A stretch of 64,000 nt of DNA from Cristatella mucedo (lineage: Eukaryota > Bryozoa > Phylactolaemata > Cristatellidae): contig WPIO01000205.1 of assembly GCA_009760855.2 (NCBI GenBank), positions 249,501-313,500 of the forward strand, written 5' to 3'. Numbering within the stretch: position 1 is the stretch's first letter; each line of letters opens with the position of its first letter. The position numbers and the translations under genes were made by a program. The notes beneath the pieces are model-generated. The model was not told the origin of the DNA, did not search any database, and was given only the letters and a program-made list of their open reading frames with translations. Below, in pieces: positions 32,913 to 45,187 of this stretch.

Positions 32913-33854
32913 TTATTCTAGAAAGGTCTGCAATAATATACCGCTTTCCACGTGCATTGAGCACGTGCTTCAGCTGACTCCTCGCAAAAATCAAGCCTTC
33001 CTGGAGTGGATGACACTTAAAGGGTCCGTCGTATTCCGCTTTGTCCCTCCTAGAGAGTCGATCGTGTGGACTGTATAGCTATGTGAACTGTATATCTATG
33101 TGGACCATCTTGATCTCGCCCTTCCATTTTCACGCTCTCACGGAGAGTTTCGTCAGGAGACAAGTAGCAGCATCTGATATATATAGATATATAGCATACA
33201 TATGATAGCAGGATATCAGGACCTGGTAGCAGCGCTTCTTAGATTTGAAATTCAAACATTTTATATATTAAATTTACAATTAAAATACATATTAAATATA
33301 ACCGGATGAATTTGCTGCACTCAATCTTTGAGATGAAATATAGTCAGATAACACAGAATATTTGGAAGCAGGTAGTCTTTCGAGATTTACGACTATAATC
33401 GGAATCGCTTTTACGAACGAGTCCCCAAATGTAGCTTCCCAGCAAGTTCATATGGTACTGTCCACGTTAGCGGTGCTGAAAGTCCACCTACCTTCCGGCG
33501 GAAGCGCTCGCCATACTCCTCCATGTAAGCACCCATGTTCTCATTGAATGTATCAAGATGAGCACATCAAGTATAAAAAGTGGCAGAAATAGAGGGAACG
33601 TCTCCACCCTATAGCGGCGTGTGAAACGTGGGCCACAATTACTCTCGCTCAATCGTCACCAGCGACAACTTATTGTTCTACTTCCACTCGACAAGCTACC
33701 GCCGAGTTCGTGTCGAATACAAAACAACAGCGAGCACTAGAACTTTTCATTACTCGCGGGTCTTGCAGGTCCCGACTACACGAACATTTGGCATGTTGTC
33801 TCTGTAGTCGCATTAGATCCTCAGAAAAGCCCCTCAGCCAGCTCTGGATATTGT
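32913..33854. other. Unassigned intergenic sequence
   Basis: AT-rich (33170-33360 includes TATA-type words). No gene recognised. Confidence 0.3.
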
Positions 33855-34224
33855 AATGTAATGTATCTCCATCTGTAACTCCACAAAGTCATTAAGACCA
33901 TGTGGGTGTTACGCAGGCGAGTTTTGTATAGCGCACTCACAGCCTAAGCGGATTTTGGTACGCATTCGGTAGCCAACAGACTTCGTCTCACGCAACAAAG
34001 AGAAAGTGGGAAGTATAGCAGAGTCAGGAGAGCAGTTGAGTTAGTGAGTAGCATAGAAGTAGCAGCTCTGGACCGCTGAAAAAGATGTGCCATAGTCGGC
34101 AGTAGGAAAGTGTTTGTCGTTTCTTAAGAATTGTGGAAGCGAGTTCCACAGTCTAGGACCTGCAGAGCTAAAGCTTCTGTCGCCAACGGTCTTTAAGCAG
34201 AGGAATGGAACAGCTAATCCCATC
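33855..34224 (-). mobile_element. LINE-B 3' copy
   Basis: Tail end atgtatctccatctgtaact at 33855; C-terminal coding remnant AVPFLCLKTVGDRSFSSAGP read minus from about 34215. Confidence 0.85.
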
Positions 34225-34772
34225 ATGCACCACTAATTCAGAGGCTGCTTTCTCCGGATACTGTCCCATCATGCACCACTACTGCAGAGGCTGCTTTCTT
34301 CTTTCCGGCTCAGTTTCTTAGTGAAGATAGTTGCCCTCAATTATCTTCTTTGTCTCGGCGGCCCGACGAGGACGCCCGACGAAGTTTCACGCCTGTGCCG
34401 CGCGGAAGAAGCCTTGGAGACAAGAAGCAAAGACTAGTTACGTAGAGCTGTGACAAGTCAACTGTGTCAAGTTACGTAGAGCTGTGACAAATCGCTTCAT
34501 AAGACAAAATTTGACGCGCAGCGGTTGCGTCAATACCTTGCCGGGGTCATGATGTGATGTTGTTACTCCCTGCAATACCAATGTCAATACCTTGCCGGCG
34601 TCCAGATGTGGTTCCGACGTGATGTTGTTGCTTGTCGCAGAGAACTCAATCTGCTGTGGCCAGCCGAGGCCACAGGCAGGATAGGATGCCTGGTGGTCCG
34701 TGCTGTGCAAACGGTAGAGATAACAGAAAAGCGTGGTCGAAGGTTGCCTTGGAGACCCAAAGAGAATGCAAC
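34225..34772. other. Unassigned, with two short direct duplications
   Basis: tcccatcatgcaccactaNtNcagaggctgc occurs at 34219 and again at 34265. A piece with gtcaataccttgccgg and gtgatgttgtt occurs twice between 34515 and 34630. Nothing coding seen. Confidence 0.5.
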
Positions 34773-35625
34773 TGATCTAGGTGTCATATTCCAAAGCGAT
34801 CTCTCGTTAGACGACCACATCAGCTCCACAGTCAAATCTGCCTATTTTCAGCTTCATAACATTGCTAAAATTCGGGCTTGTTTAGATAAGGATACCACGT
34901 CCAAGTTGGTCCATGCATTCGTGACATCCCGTCTCGACTTCTGCAACTCACATCTTACTGGCCTACCAGCATGTGCGATCAGGCGATTGCAGCTGGTGCA
35001 AAACTCTGCAGCTAAGCTTGTCTGTCGCGAGCGTCGCAGTTGCCACATTACTCCACTTCTCGCCGACCTGCACTGGCTACCAGTGAGGCAAAGGATTGAC
35101 TTCAAGGTTTTGTCGCTCACTTTTAGGTCCCTTCATTCTATGGCTCCAGCCTATCTTTCAGATATACTCCCCAATCAGGCCAAGCATCGTACCACCCGCT
35201 TTTCGGAATCCAACAGTCTGGAAATACCTCGTACAAACCTTAAATCCTTTGGAGACCGTGCATTTAGCTCGTATGCTCCCACAGCCTGGAACTCCCTCCC
35301 GACCTGCGTCAGAACATCCCATGACCTGACCACATTTAAAAGAAACTTAAAAACACATCTATTTAGGACAGCATTTAGTGGGTCCATGTGATTCGTCCTT
35401 GATGTGCTTATGCTTGCTGACACTGTGCATGTTGCCACTAACCACATTTGCATGCTGACCCTGTGCATGTCACCCCTAACCATATTATTCATTTTGTTTG
35501 TTTTTCAAGCATGATTTTACATACTATTCAATTGCATATCACTTTGCAGCAAATGTAAAGCGCCTAGAAAGAGATTAAGTTCTCTGAGGGCGCTTTATCA
35601 AGTGCAATATTATTATTATTATTAT
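34773..35625 (+). mobile_element. LINE-A copy, 5'-truncated
   Basis: Homology to the 13.5-kb copy begins abruptly at about 34773 (GVIFQSDLSLDDHISSTVKS) and runs in frame to 35391 (TAFSGSM), followed by the LINE-A 3' UTR, the tail hairpin and (ATT)n. The C-terminal RT frame is open. The sequence before 34773 is unrelated, as expected of 5' truncation. Confidence 0.9.
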
Positions 35626-36400
<775 letters not shown>

Positions 36401-36575
36401 GTGTATAAGGAAGATGCATACATGTGTGCATACAATTGTATATGTACAGTGATGTGGCAGGATGACCTCACTTCATTCGGTTTTGCGGGCTGGACGTGAT
36501 GCCGCCGGGCGGCCTCCGCTCCACATCCGCTTTTGCTTCGCCTGTCACCAGCCGTGATATAATAATAGTACTAAT

Positions 36576-36940
36576 AATAATGCACTCGATAAAGCACTCT
36601 CAGAGAACTCAATCTCTCTAGGCGCTTTATATGTGCTGCAAAGGGAAGCGCGATTGAATGGTGAGTAATATCGTGCTTGATAAACAACATGAACAACGTG
36701 GTTAGGGGTGACATGCGCAGGGTCAGCATGCAAATGTGGTTAGTGTCAGCACGCGTAAGCACATCAAGGACGAATCACAAGAACCCACTAAATTCTGTCC
36801 TAAATAGGTGTGTTTGTAAGTTCTTTTTAAATGTGGTCAAGTCAGGGGATGTTCCGACGCATGTCGGGAGGGAGTTCCAGGCTTTGGGAGCATACGAACT
36901 AAATGCACGGTCTCCAAAGGATTTGAGGTTTGTACGACCT
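36576..36940 (-). mobile_element. LINE-A 3' end fragment
   Basis: Tail hairpin 36590-36630, 3' UTR, and C-terminal coding remnant up to the TNLKSFGDRAFSSYAPKAWN region; abrupt 5' truncation at about 36940. Confidence 0.88.
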
Positions 36941-37550
36941 TACGATGCATAGGAGCGCCAGGATATGACCTTGCACAACGCTTATGTGCAGCAAGTTTTC
37001 CCTTTAAGCGGGAAAGATATGACTCCGGCTTATCAGAAAGCTCGATTGCTCATCCTGAAATCCGCAGGCGGAAAGTCCGATCAACATAACGACTCTCGTG
37101 GCTCTTACTAATCCTGAGTGAGCGCCCTCCCATCTCGCATCTCTTGACCTCTCCCACTCGCCCTTGACCTCTCCCACAGCGGCTCCGCCCTAAAACTGCA
37201 CAGCTGCCAACCTGCACCCTCAGCTTCCGCGAGCTCAACGACTGCCTCTCATCAAAGCATCAAAAGCATGTATAACGACCTGGTCGGATTCTGTAGCTCA
37301 GGTGACTAGTGTTGCAACATGGATTTAAGTTTAGCAGGGCCATAAAGCCCAGCGAGCGGCACTGTCAAGTGCCTTTGCACTCAGTCAATCGCATTCATCT
37401 GAAGCTCGGGCAGTGTAAGCATTTCTCGCAGGATTAGAGGACTGAGACACACCCGCACACCGAGACACGCCCACACGAGCAGACATGCCCGAATAGTGAG
37501 CAGGCGATCAGCAGAGTGAGTGCAACTCGCACAGCGAGTTTGAACGCATG

Positions 37551-38140
37551 CATGTATCTATCTCCGGCATTAACTTCAAAAAAGCCACAAGGACTAAATG
37601 GGTGTTACGCCGGAGCATTTTCCGTTGCTCACTCAACAAAACAGCACTCCATGAGCGTCTATGCAAACTACTAGAAATCTATTACGCGACAAGTAAATCC
37701 TCGTCAGTGTAGGATTTGACTCTTTGACGCAGCCATACTTTGGCGCAGGGGTTGAGGTGCTCGCCTTTAATGACCGAGGTCAAGGTAATTTTAGGTTAGG
37801 TCCTGGACGTGGGATCGAGACTTGAGGCATTTGTGAAGCGCATGAATACGGATTAAGTTCTCGTAGGGCACTATACAAACGAGTCATCGATGTACATATA
37901 TCTATATATTTTAAGTTATATATTACGTATAAATCCTAAGCGTAATTCGTTACGCACGCGCTAGCCCGCAGTGTTCATCTCACGTAAAGGCAAGGAGAAA
38001 GTGATAAGCGGAGTCACGAGGGCAGTGAAGGAAAAGCGTAACATGGAAGTGGCAGCTCAGGACGGCTGAAAAGGGTGTGCCACAGTCGGCAACAGGAGAG
38101 AAAATGTCGTTGCGTAAGAAATGTGGAATTGGACCTGCAG
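37551..38140 (-). mobile_element. LINE-B 3' copy, decayed, with nested SINE1
   Basis: Tail 37551-37640 (tgggtgttacgccggagcat), then the body resumes at about 37955 (tgttcatctcacgtaaaggc, gtgtgccacagtcggcaaca) up to the LINE-B Ser-Gly-Pro region at 38140. The SINE1 lies between. Confidence 0.75.
37738..37890 (+). mobile_element. SINE1 copy, inserted in a LINE-B fragment
   Basis: Divergent head (ttgaggtgctcgcc), B-box-like GGGATCGAGAC, tail ending gggcactatacaaacgag. LINE-B sequence continues on both sides. Confidence 0.7.
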
Positions 38141-39296
38141 AGGAAACGTGAGGAGAGGACTCGCGCAGTAAAGAGATAACTCGAGGCTATTGTCGAACGC
38201 GGGCGCTACATTGTTACGTGATGATAAGTCTCGAGAGCTTGCTACTGAGCGCGCGCACTCTATCGGGCAGTACTACACGTCCTTTGCAATTCTGCGAGAA
38301 TCAAACCGGCCAGCGTCAGGTTTCCTGACGACTGGTTTTTTTTGTGGACCGGCTATCGATTTCCGAATATATTCGGGCCGAATTACTAGCCAAAGCACGG
38401 ACTGCATGCACGAGGAATACTCTGCTTACCGCTTAAGCTGCTGAATTTCGTGCTGGATAATTTCCTAAAAGCTTGGCAGGCCTCTTGCAAACATCCTCGT
38501 GGTAGTCTTACGCTAGCTACACTGTCAAGTAGCTATGCCGACTACGTAGATGCTTGCTACGCTAGCTCGGCCGGTAGGGACAATAGATAATGACATAAAT
38601 ACAATATAATAATACAATAATAATACAAAAATAATACAACATATATGAGTGTGGTTATTTGGTGCAGATCTTGGTGAGATCAATATTTTACTGCATGACC
38701 TCAGTCTGAAGTAATTTAAGCGGCACGCTGTCAGCTAAATAGCTAGAAGAAAACGGAGTTACCGACAGCCTGAAGTCAACATAGCGTTCCCCGCATGGCT
38801 CCAGGAAGCTTACCGCCTCGCATTGGCAACCCTGGACCCTGAAAGTCGTCGCTATTCAGTAAACTGTGCGTGCGTACGTACGTACGTATGCACTCTCGGT
38901 TTCCTCATCCAAATCTGAACTTCAGTGCTCGCTCATGTCAAGGATTAGGTGCCAAGGCGTGGTGTCGATTTTGGAGAGGCTCGCTGATGATGACTGCCTA
39001 GAGTACTTCTCTTTCGTGGGAATGTATGTAGCGCTGGCGACATTTTAATCGCGAGGTTTTTCAATCGAACGGTAGCGAAAGCCAACTCAGACGCTAATGC
39101 AGTTGATTTTTGGGTTTACGCTGTAGGGATTTAGGGCTCCCCTCGTCACGCAGTGCTGCAATATCTAAACAATGAAACGATTCTTTCTGAGAGTTCAGGG
39201 CTCATAGCTACACAGCTGTACACTCAGGTTATATTTAATTTAGACAAAACTAGCAGATTATTTTATAATAAGTAGATAATAACAATAGTAATATTA
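38141..39296. other. Unassigned intergenic sequence
   Basis: Includes an (ACGT)n-like stretch at 38865-38890. No gene recognised. Confidence 0.3.
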
Positions 39297-39555
39297 ACGA
39301 ATTTTTACAGAGCCATAAGAGAACTTAATCTTTTTCTAAGGACTTTATATTTGATGCAAAGGAAGCCCGATTGAATGGTTTGTGGTAACCTGCTCAATGG
39401 CAACAAGCATAAAATGGTGCTTAGAGGGGATGTGCACACGGTCAGCATGCAAATATGATTAGTAGCAGCAGGCACAGTGTCAGCATGTATAAGAGCACGA
39501 ATGACGAATCACGTGGACTGTTTAAGTGCCGTGATAAATATATGCGTTCGTCTTC
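39297..39555 (-). mobile_element. LINE-A 3' UTR fragment
   Basis: Diverged tail hairpin at 39310-39350 and the tgcacacggtcagcatgcaa and gaatgacgaatcacgtggac words. Confidence 0.75.
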
Positions 39556-40525
39556 AAACCTGAAAATTACTCTAAAAATATCTGGCACCTCTAAACAGCA
39601 CACGAAAATGTAACATTGCTAGATGGCACTAAAACAGGCCGACAACTAAAAACAGCAGACAACTGGAAAACGCGAGGGGGTGACTCTGAAATCAGTGCGA
39701 ACCTCTGCGATTAGCAGACAGCTCTAAATCGAGCAGACTAATGACTAATGCCAGAAGACACCAATAAAAACAGCTTAAAACTTTAAAATGGTAAATCACA
39801 GTCGAAGATGTAGTGACATTCCATGTTAACGGGTGAGGGGCGCCGCCGCCGCCGATAGCTTGGCTTCGCGACTGGCGTAAATCATGAGTTGGCTGAGTTG
39901 GTGCGGACCCTTCCGGTGAGTCATCTAGCTGCTCTGAGCCGACGGTACGTCGTCCGAGAAGAAACCTCCGGTAGCCGCTCGGTAAGCGGCGGAGCCCGTG
40001 GATCCCCTCCCGTCCTCCGTGAAACCTCGGCAGATAAATTTGAGGGCCTACTGCTCTTAATGGGGGGGGGGGTGTAAAAGGTGTATTCTGGCTATGCCAC
40101 TTCCGGATCGTCTTCCGGAGGGACTGATTCGGCCACACCCCCGTCCCACAGCCGGACCGTATCGTAAAGCGTGCTTGGTTTCCGCTGACATTTTCGATAC
40201 GGTCCGAGTAAAAATCGATGACAGCGTCTTGGCCTACTTTTCGTCGGTGCGATTATACCGGATATGGCGTTCTGTGCTCGAGCAACCTACCGCCGCCGCG
40301 GCCCTCGTGTTGCAGTCACCTTCGGGCACGTCGCAGGCGTTGGCAAAAAGACTGTGCGGGATAGTAGAACGAGTGCGGCGGCAATCGAGAGCAGCAGGCG
40401 CTCGCCGTCGAAGCGTCGCCGGAGCGCCGCAGTTTAAATGGCGGCGTTTCGTCGGCCGCCATTGCTCGTCTCAGCGCGTAACCGTGCTCTCTCCGCCGCT
40501 AACGTGGTCTGAAGAAAAATAAATA
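39556..40525. other. Unassigned; GC-rich with a 142-codon plus frame
   Basis: The frame 40094-40522 (starts MPLPDRLPEGLIRPHPRPTA) has no recognised domain. The surrounding 40,080-40,510 is CpG-rich, which could mark a promoter or first exon, but no splice partner was found. Confidence 0.3.
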
Positions 40526-40667
40526 AATATAATTCATTTGTATAGCGCCCCAATAGAACTTAATCTCTATTCAGGCGCTTCACATATGCCTCGGGGCTCG
40601 AGCCCACGACCTCAGTCAGACCTTGGTCAAGGCGAGCACCTTAACCGCTAGACCAAACCAGCGAAGC
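40526..40667 (-). mobile_element. SINE1 copy (near consensus)
   Basis: Full set of parts in reverse complement: head ggtctagcggttaaggtgct (A box), B box GGCTCGAGCCC, catatgtgaagcgcctgaat, and tail ending caaatgaatt. Confidence 0.88.
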
Positions 40668-40945
40668 TGAAGAACCAGAGTCCTGGAGATGCATTGAAGC
40701 CAAGCGGCTGTTGGAGATTAAGATGAAGACAAAAAGCTACAAAGACGCTTTCGAAGAAGGCTTCATAAAAATCCTCAGTAATAATTCATGATAAGCCTAA
40801 TAAGGGTGACGAAGTCAAACGTGATGAATACCAAAGCTGGTTTCATAAGGTTTTTACTCTTTCGGCCGAGGACTTAAGCCCTTGATTCAGGGAGAGGGTG
40901 CTGAAACGATGGTATGCCAAATCAGCAAGAATACAAATACAACTC

Positions 40946-40946
<1 letters not shown>

Positions 40947-40975
<29 letters not shown>
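40947..40975. repeat. Short (TA)n array
   Basis: Fourteen TA units followed by a TATG-rich stretch to 41010. Confidence 0.9.
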
Positions 40976-40977
<2 letters not shown>

Positions 40978-41024
40978 GCATAAATATGTATATACATATA
41001 CATATAATATACGAAAAAATGTAG

Positions 41025-41075
41025 GCTCAATGGTTAAGGTACTCGAACCAACCAAGGCCGTGTCATAGGCAGACA
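41025..41075 (+). mobile_element. SINE1 head fragment
   Basis: Word 'caatggttaaggtactcgaa' followed by accaaggccgtgtcat matches the first third of SINE1; the rest is absent. Confidence 0.4.
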
Positions 41076-41412
41076 GTGTGCGCCCTATCTCAGTACTGCT
41101 TAGCTTTGACTTACGCACTACAGCATGGCAGAGCTAGTTCCGGATAATTTTGTAAAGAGCGTATTGGCAACATGGCGTTCTCGGCGCTCTCCCGTGGCTT
41201 GCATGTGGCGCCGTCATGCTGCGATGTGAGTCTACAAATTGTCGTAGTGCACACTAAATCATTCGAAATTAAAATAAACTTGGAAATAAGTCGAGACGTG
41301 AGAGCCGTCTCTTTTGTATTATCTCGCATGCCTGCCATGCGATCGCGATTAGAACGCAGACATAAACTCACGGTTATACGAATCTGAAACTTAATGCTTG
41401 CCTTGTAGATAT

Positions 41413-42385
41413 TTGATCCTGAATGTCGGCAAATTTCCTTAAACTAGACGGCCATACAACGGAACTGCAACTCACAGAACTCCTCAAGCGGGTGGCTGGA
41501 CTAGAATACTTTGCCCCTCTACAGGCGATGCTGTTGTGCAACCATCACCGTCTGCTCGGAATTTAGGTGTCGTCTTTGACAGCTGCCTAAATTTTGAAAG
41601 CTTCGTCAGGAAGACTGCTTCGGAAACTAACCATCAACACCGATCCCTATCTAAGATTAGGAACTGTCTTCCGTGGTGGCTTGCAAAAGATTAAACTAGC
41701 TCCCTAGGTTCTGCCTCGGCTAGATATTGCAATTCCATTTTGGCTACCGAAAAAAGTCACTAGGCCACTGCAGCTGGAGTTCCAATAGGCTGCGAGGCTG
41801 GATTACGAATCCCAGAAGTTTGACCGTGTGTCTCCTTTGCTATAAGAGCTAGAATGGCTGCCGGTTGATCAGCAGATACGGAGCAAAGTTCTTATACTGA
41901 CCTACATGGCCCGCCACGGCCTGGCTCCTTCAAACCTAGCTGAACTGCTGCACCAGTTTCAACCTCCACGTCCCCTCAAGTCCTTTGAGGACAATAAATG
42001 AGCAATACGAATGGAACATTAATAAATAACTAAATAAGTGAGCTGTCCCATTTATCTGCTTAAAGACCGCCGCCAACAGAAGCCTTTGCTCTGCAGGTCT
42101 CACACCGTGGAACTCACAATTCTTGTTCAACGACACCCACGCTCCTGCTGCCGACTGTGGCACATCCTTTCCAGCCGTCCTAAACTGCTACATCTATGCT
42201 ACTCACTACCTAAACAGCTCTCCTGACTCAGCTATGCTTCTCAAATTCTCTTTTCTGTGTGAGATGACGTCTGTTGGCCACCGAATGCGTACCGAAAGCC
42301 GCTTAAGCTTCGAGTGCGCTATAGAAAACCACCCTACGTAGCACCCAAATAGTTTGTGTGGAGTTGCAGACGGAGATACACTAGT
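41413..42385 (+). mobile_element. LINE-B copy, decayed
   Basis: Starts near the ANFLKLDGHTT segment, continues through VVFDSCLNFESFVRKTAS (41570-41625), LEWLPVDQQIRSKVL (41850) and AELLHQFQPPRPLKSFEDNK (41940), and ends with the LINE-B tail (atagaaaaccaccctacgta, then gttgcagacggagatacact). Several frameshifts. Confidence 0.85.
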
Positions 42386-42747
42386 GTAGCCCATCCGAAA
42401 AGTCACTAATGGTGCATACAAAGATGCAGCCTATCGGGTTCTCCGTGCCGGCATCCTGAGCAATAGACAATACAAGCGCACATATTAGCAACTGAGAGAA
42501 ACCTGTAAATGCCTTTCTCAGCAATGCCCCGCTCGCTGTGCAGCTCTGAGCGTAGCGGTGTTGGGAGCGGCAGCGGCGCCACGTGCCCAACAGACAGCAG
42601 CGCCACCTAGCGGATTATAGGTTGCACGAAGCCAATGCCGGGCTGGGCTTGAAGCCCCTGCTTGACTGCGCTTATCGGCGGGCTGATTCAGCAACAGCTG
42701 CACTCTTCTTGGCTTCGCTTCCATGCATCTCGAGTTTTATATAATTG

Positions 42748-42934
<187 letters not shown>

Positions 42935-42938
42935 GTGT

Positions 42939-43066
42939 GTAATTCATTTGGATAGCGCCCCAGGAGAACTAAATCTCTATTCAGGCGCTTCACATATGCC
43001 TCGGGGCTCGAGCCTACGACCTTGGTCGGGGCGAACACCTTAACCACCAGACCAAACCAGCATGAC
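42939..43066 (-). mobile_element. SINE1 copy with its 3' end running into a (TA)n array
   Basis: Near-consensus SINE1 in reverse complement. Its 3' end at 42939 is followed, reading along the SINE, by a few CA repeats and then the 180-bp (TA)n at 42751-42930. Confidence 0.85.
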
Positions 43067-43679
43067 ATTGCGAGTTTAAGAGTCGAAGTTCAATTTCACG
43101 TGTCAGTCACTATGTCGCCAACGTTTCTACGGCGAACAATGCCTTAGCCAACGCCAGTCTGGTTATGGCTTGCATCCGGTTTTGGGCCGCCATCCAGCCG
43201 GCAAATATAGGAAGATGGCAGCCTCTTGAACCGTGAACAGTGTGCAGGCACTTTTACCGGCGTCCCTGATGCTGTCCAATCAGAAAGAGCTGCTCAGTCG
43301 AGCAGCTCTTTTAAGCTCGTTCTCGCATTGAGCTCTCTTGTCTTTTAAGCATATCCGGCTTGCCAGCTGAGTCACAGCGAAGCTCAACCGACTTTGGTCT
43401 GACCTCTGACCTCATCCATTGACCTCGGATCGTACGCAGATAGATAGCATGCAGGAAATGATGCCAACTGCAGGATACACTGTGTAGCTGCCAACGAAGT
43501 AATTGAGTCTTGCAAGTAATTTTGTCGACTTTGCGGCTGATAATGCAAGAGGCCTATCAAGCGTTTTGTGCAATTTATATGCAATTTACATTCCACTCGC
43601 ATAAAACAGCAGCAATTTAGTAACGAGAATTTGTTCAGTGTTTGAACCGAGGCTTTAATTTTCTGATGTACAACAATAA
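43067..43679. other. Unassigned intergenic sequence
   Basis: No recognised gene or repeat before the AT-rich CAATATATTG block. Confidence 0.3.
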
Positions 43680-44224
43680 TATATACATTGCAATATTTAA
43701 TTTCAAAATACAATATATTGCAATATTTAATTTGAAAATACAATATATTGCTATGTCTAACTCCCAAATTTAATATATTGCAATAGCGAATTAAAAAATA
43801 CAATACATTGTAATATTCAATCGCACCGACGCACTATTTAATTTCAAAATACAATATTTTGCAATATCTAATTCCAAAATACAATATATTGCAGTAGCGA
43901 ATTAAAAAATACAATTCATTGGAATATTCAATCGCACCGACGCATTATTCTGCACATCTGATGTTGCAATGTTTTCTCTGTGCGTTCAGCAATAATCTTC
44001 ATATTCCTGTTCGCTCTCCTCGTCATCATTGGCTCCCGTATCGGAGACTTGTTCATTTGCTATCAACGCGACCAGAGTCAAATTCCGCAGTGACTTGTTT
44101 TTATCCAGAAAACGCAGTGCCTCCACAATTCTGGATTGCAAAACCACGCCCGTAAGGACATAACACTCGCTCCGCCATTGAAATAAGTCTCTCCGTCTCA
44201 TTTGATGTTGGGAGCAAGAAGCGA

Positions 44225-44513
44225 GCGTCGACGTGCTCGCTGCGTCGACGTGCTCGCTGCGTCGACGTGCTCGCTGCGTCGACGTGCTCGCTGCGTCGAC
44301 GTGCTCGCTGCGTCGACGTGCTCGCTGCGTCGACGTGCTCGCTGCGTCGACGTGCTCGCTGCGTCGACGTGCTCGCTGCGTCGACGTGCTCGCTGCGTCG
44401 ACGTGCTCGCTGCGTCGACGTGCTCGCTGCGTCGACGTGCTCGCTGCGTCGACGTGCTCGCTGCGTCGACGTGCTCGCTGCGTCGACGTGCTCGCTGCGT
44501 CGACGTGCTCGCT
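44225..44513. repeat. Minisatellite, 17 perfect units of 17 bp
   Basis: Unit GCGTCGACGTGCTCGCT repeats from 44225 to 44513 (289 bp = 17 x 17) with no mismatch seen. Because 17 is not a multiple of 3, the frame shifts at each unit, yet several frames stay open. Confidence 0.97.
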
Positions 44514-44806
44514 GCTTTCTTCTCTTGAACATATTGTCGCTTGAGTGCTCGCTCAGCAAAAGACTATTGAGCCTCATTATCTGCAGCGTTTTCCGCGTCC
44601 GGATACAAAGGCGGCAACGATTGTTCAACCGCACGTTTTACATGAATTGTCAGAGTGTTCTCCTTGGACAAAGGCATTTTTCAAATCTTCGTTGCGGATT
44701 ATATCTGCATCGTTTCGGTGGAAGGCAAACTCTGGGTTTGGGTCAATAATCGATTGGAATAAAACATCCGATTCTTTCATGGACATGTCGCATTGCTGCA
44801 GCGCCA

Positions 44807-44810
<4 letters not shown>

Positions 44811-44848
<38 letters not shown>

Positions 44849-44849
44849 G

Positions 44850-44880
<31 letters not shown>

Positions 44881-44910
44881 ATATATGTTGATATATGTAT
44901 ATATATGCAG
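44811..44910. repeat. (TA)n array with TG interruptions
   Basis: TA dinucleotides interrupted by TATG steps; inside the decayed hAT-like region. Confidence 0.9.
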
Positions 44911-45187
44911 TATATGTTGATACTGTCAAGCAATCCAGTACAATATATTGGTATGGTCACCCAAATCTGAATAATGTATTGTAGCCAATATATTGCAGTG
45001 CAGTTTTATCTACAATGTATTGTTGCACAGCATTGGTTTGAACTGGCAAGCGTCCACTCTATGGATCGGCTAATGCCCCTCTTCCCGACCTTGGCATTGC
45101 TCGGGACATCAATAATACGTTCATCTAAAGCCTTGTCATCATGGAAAATGATACATTACTCAACATGCTGACATGCTTCCCTTACAG

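Larger units (their letters stand above)
43680..45030 (-). mobile_element. Decayed hAT-like element with CAATATATTG end repeats and an internal minisatellite
   Basis: Minus reading near 44110-43985 gives SRIVEALRFLDKNKSLRNL followed by an acidic tail, which resembles the end of a hAT dimerisation domain. Further upstream (44700-44520) is a coding-like stretch with breaks. AT-rich ends carry repeated CAATATATTG-type words (43680-43950 and 44935-45010). The 17-bp minisatellite (44225-44513) and a (TA)n array sit inside. No terminal inverted repeat or target duplication could be fixed, so limits and class are inferred. Confidence 0.45.

Noticed and set aside
40526-40667. Functional tRNA gene
   Set aside because: A and B boxes are present but the sequence does not fold into a full cloverleaf with an anticodon arm and acceptor, and it is one of many dispersed SINE copies.
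44225-44513. CRISPR-like direct repeats
   Set aside because: Units are head to tail with no spacers, in a metazoan genome; it is a minisatellite.
44202-44749. Overlapping frames made of a 17-residue repeat (Ala-Ser-Thr-Cys-Ser-Leu-Arg type)
   Set aside because: All come from the 17-bp minisatellite, which is open in several frames by composition.
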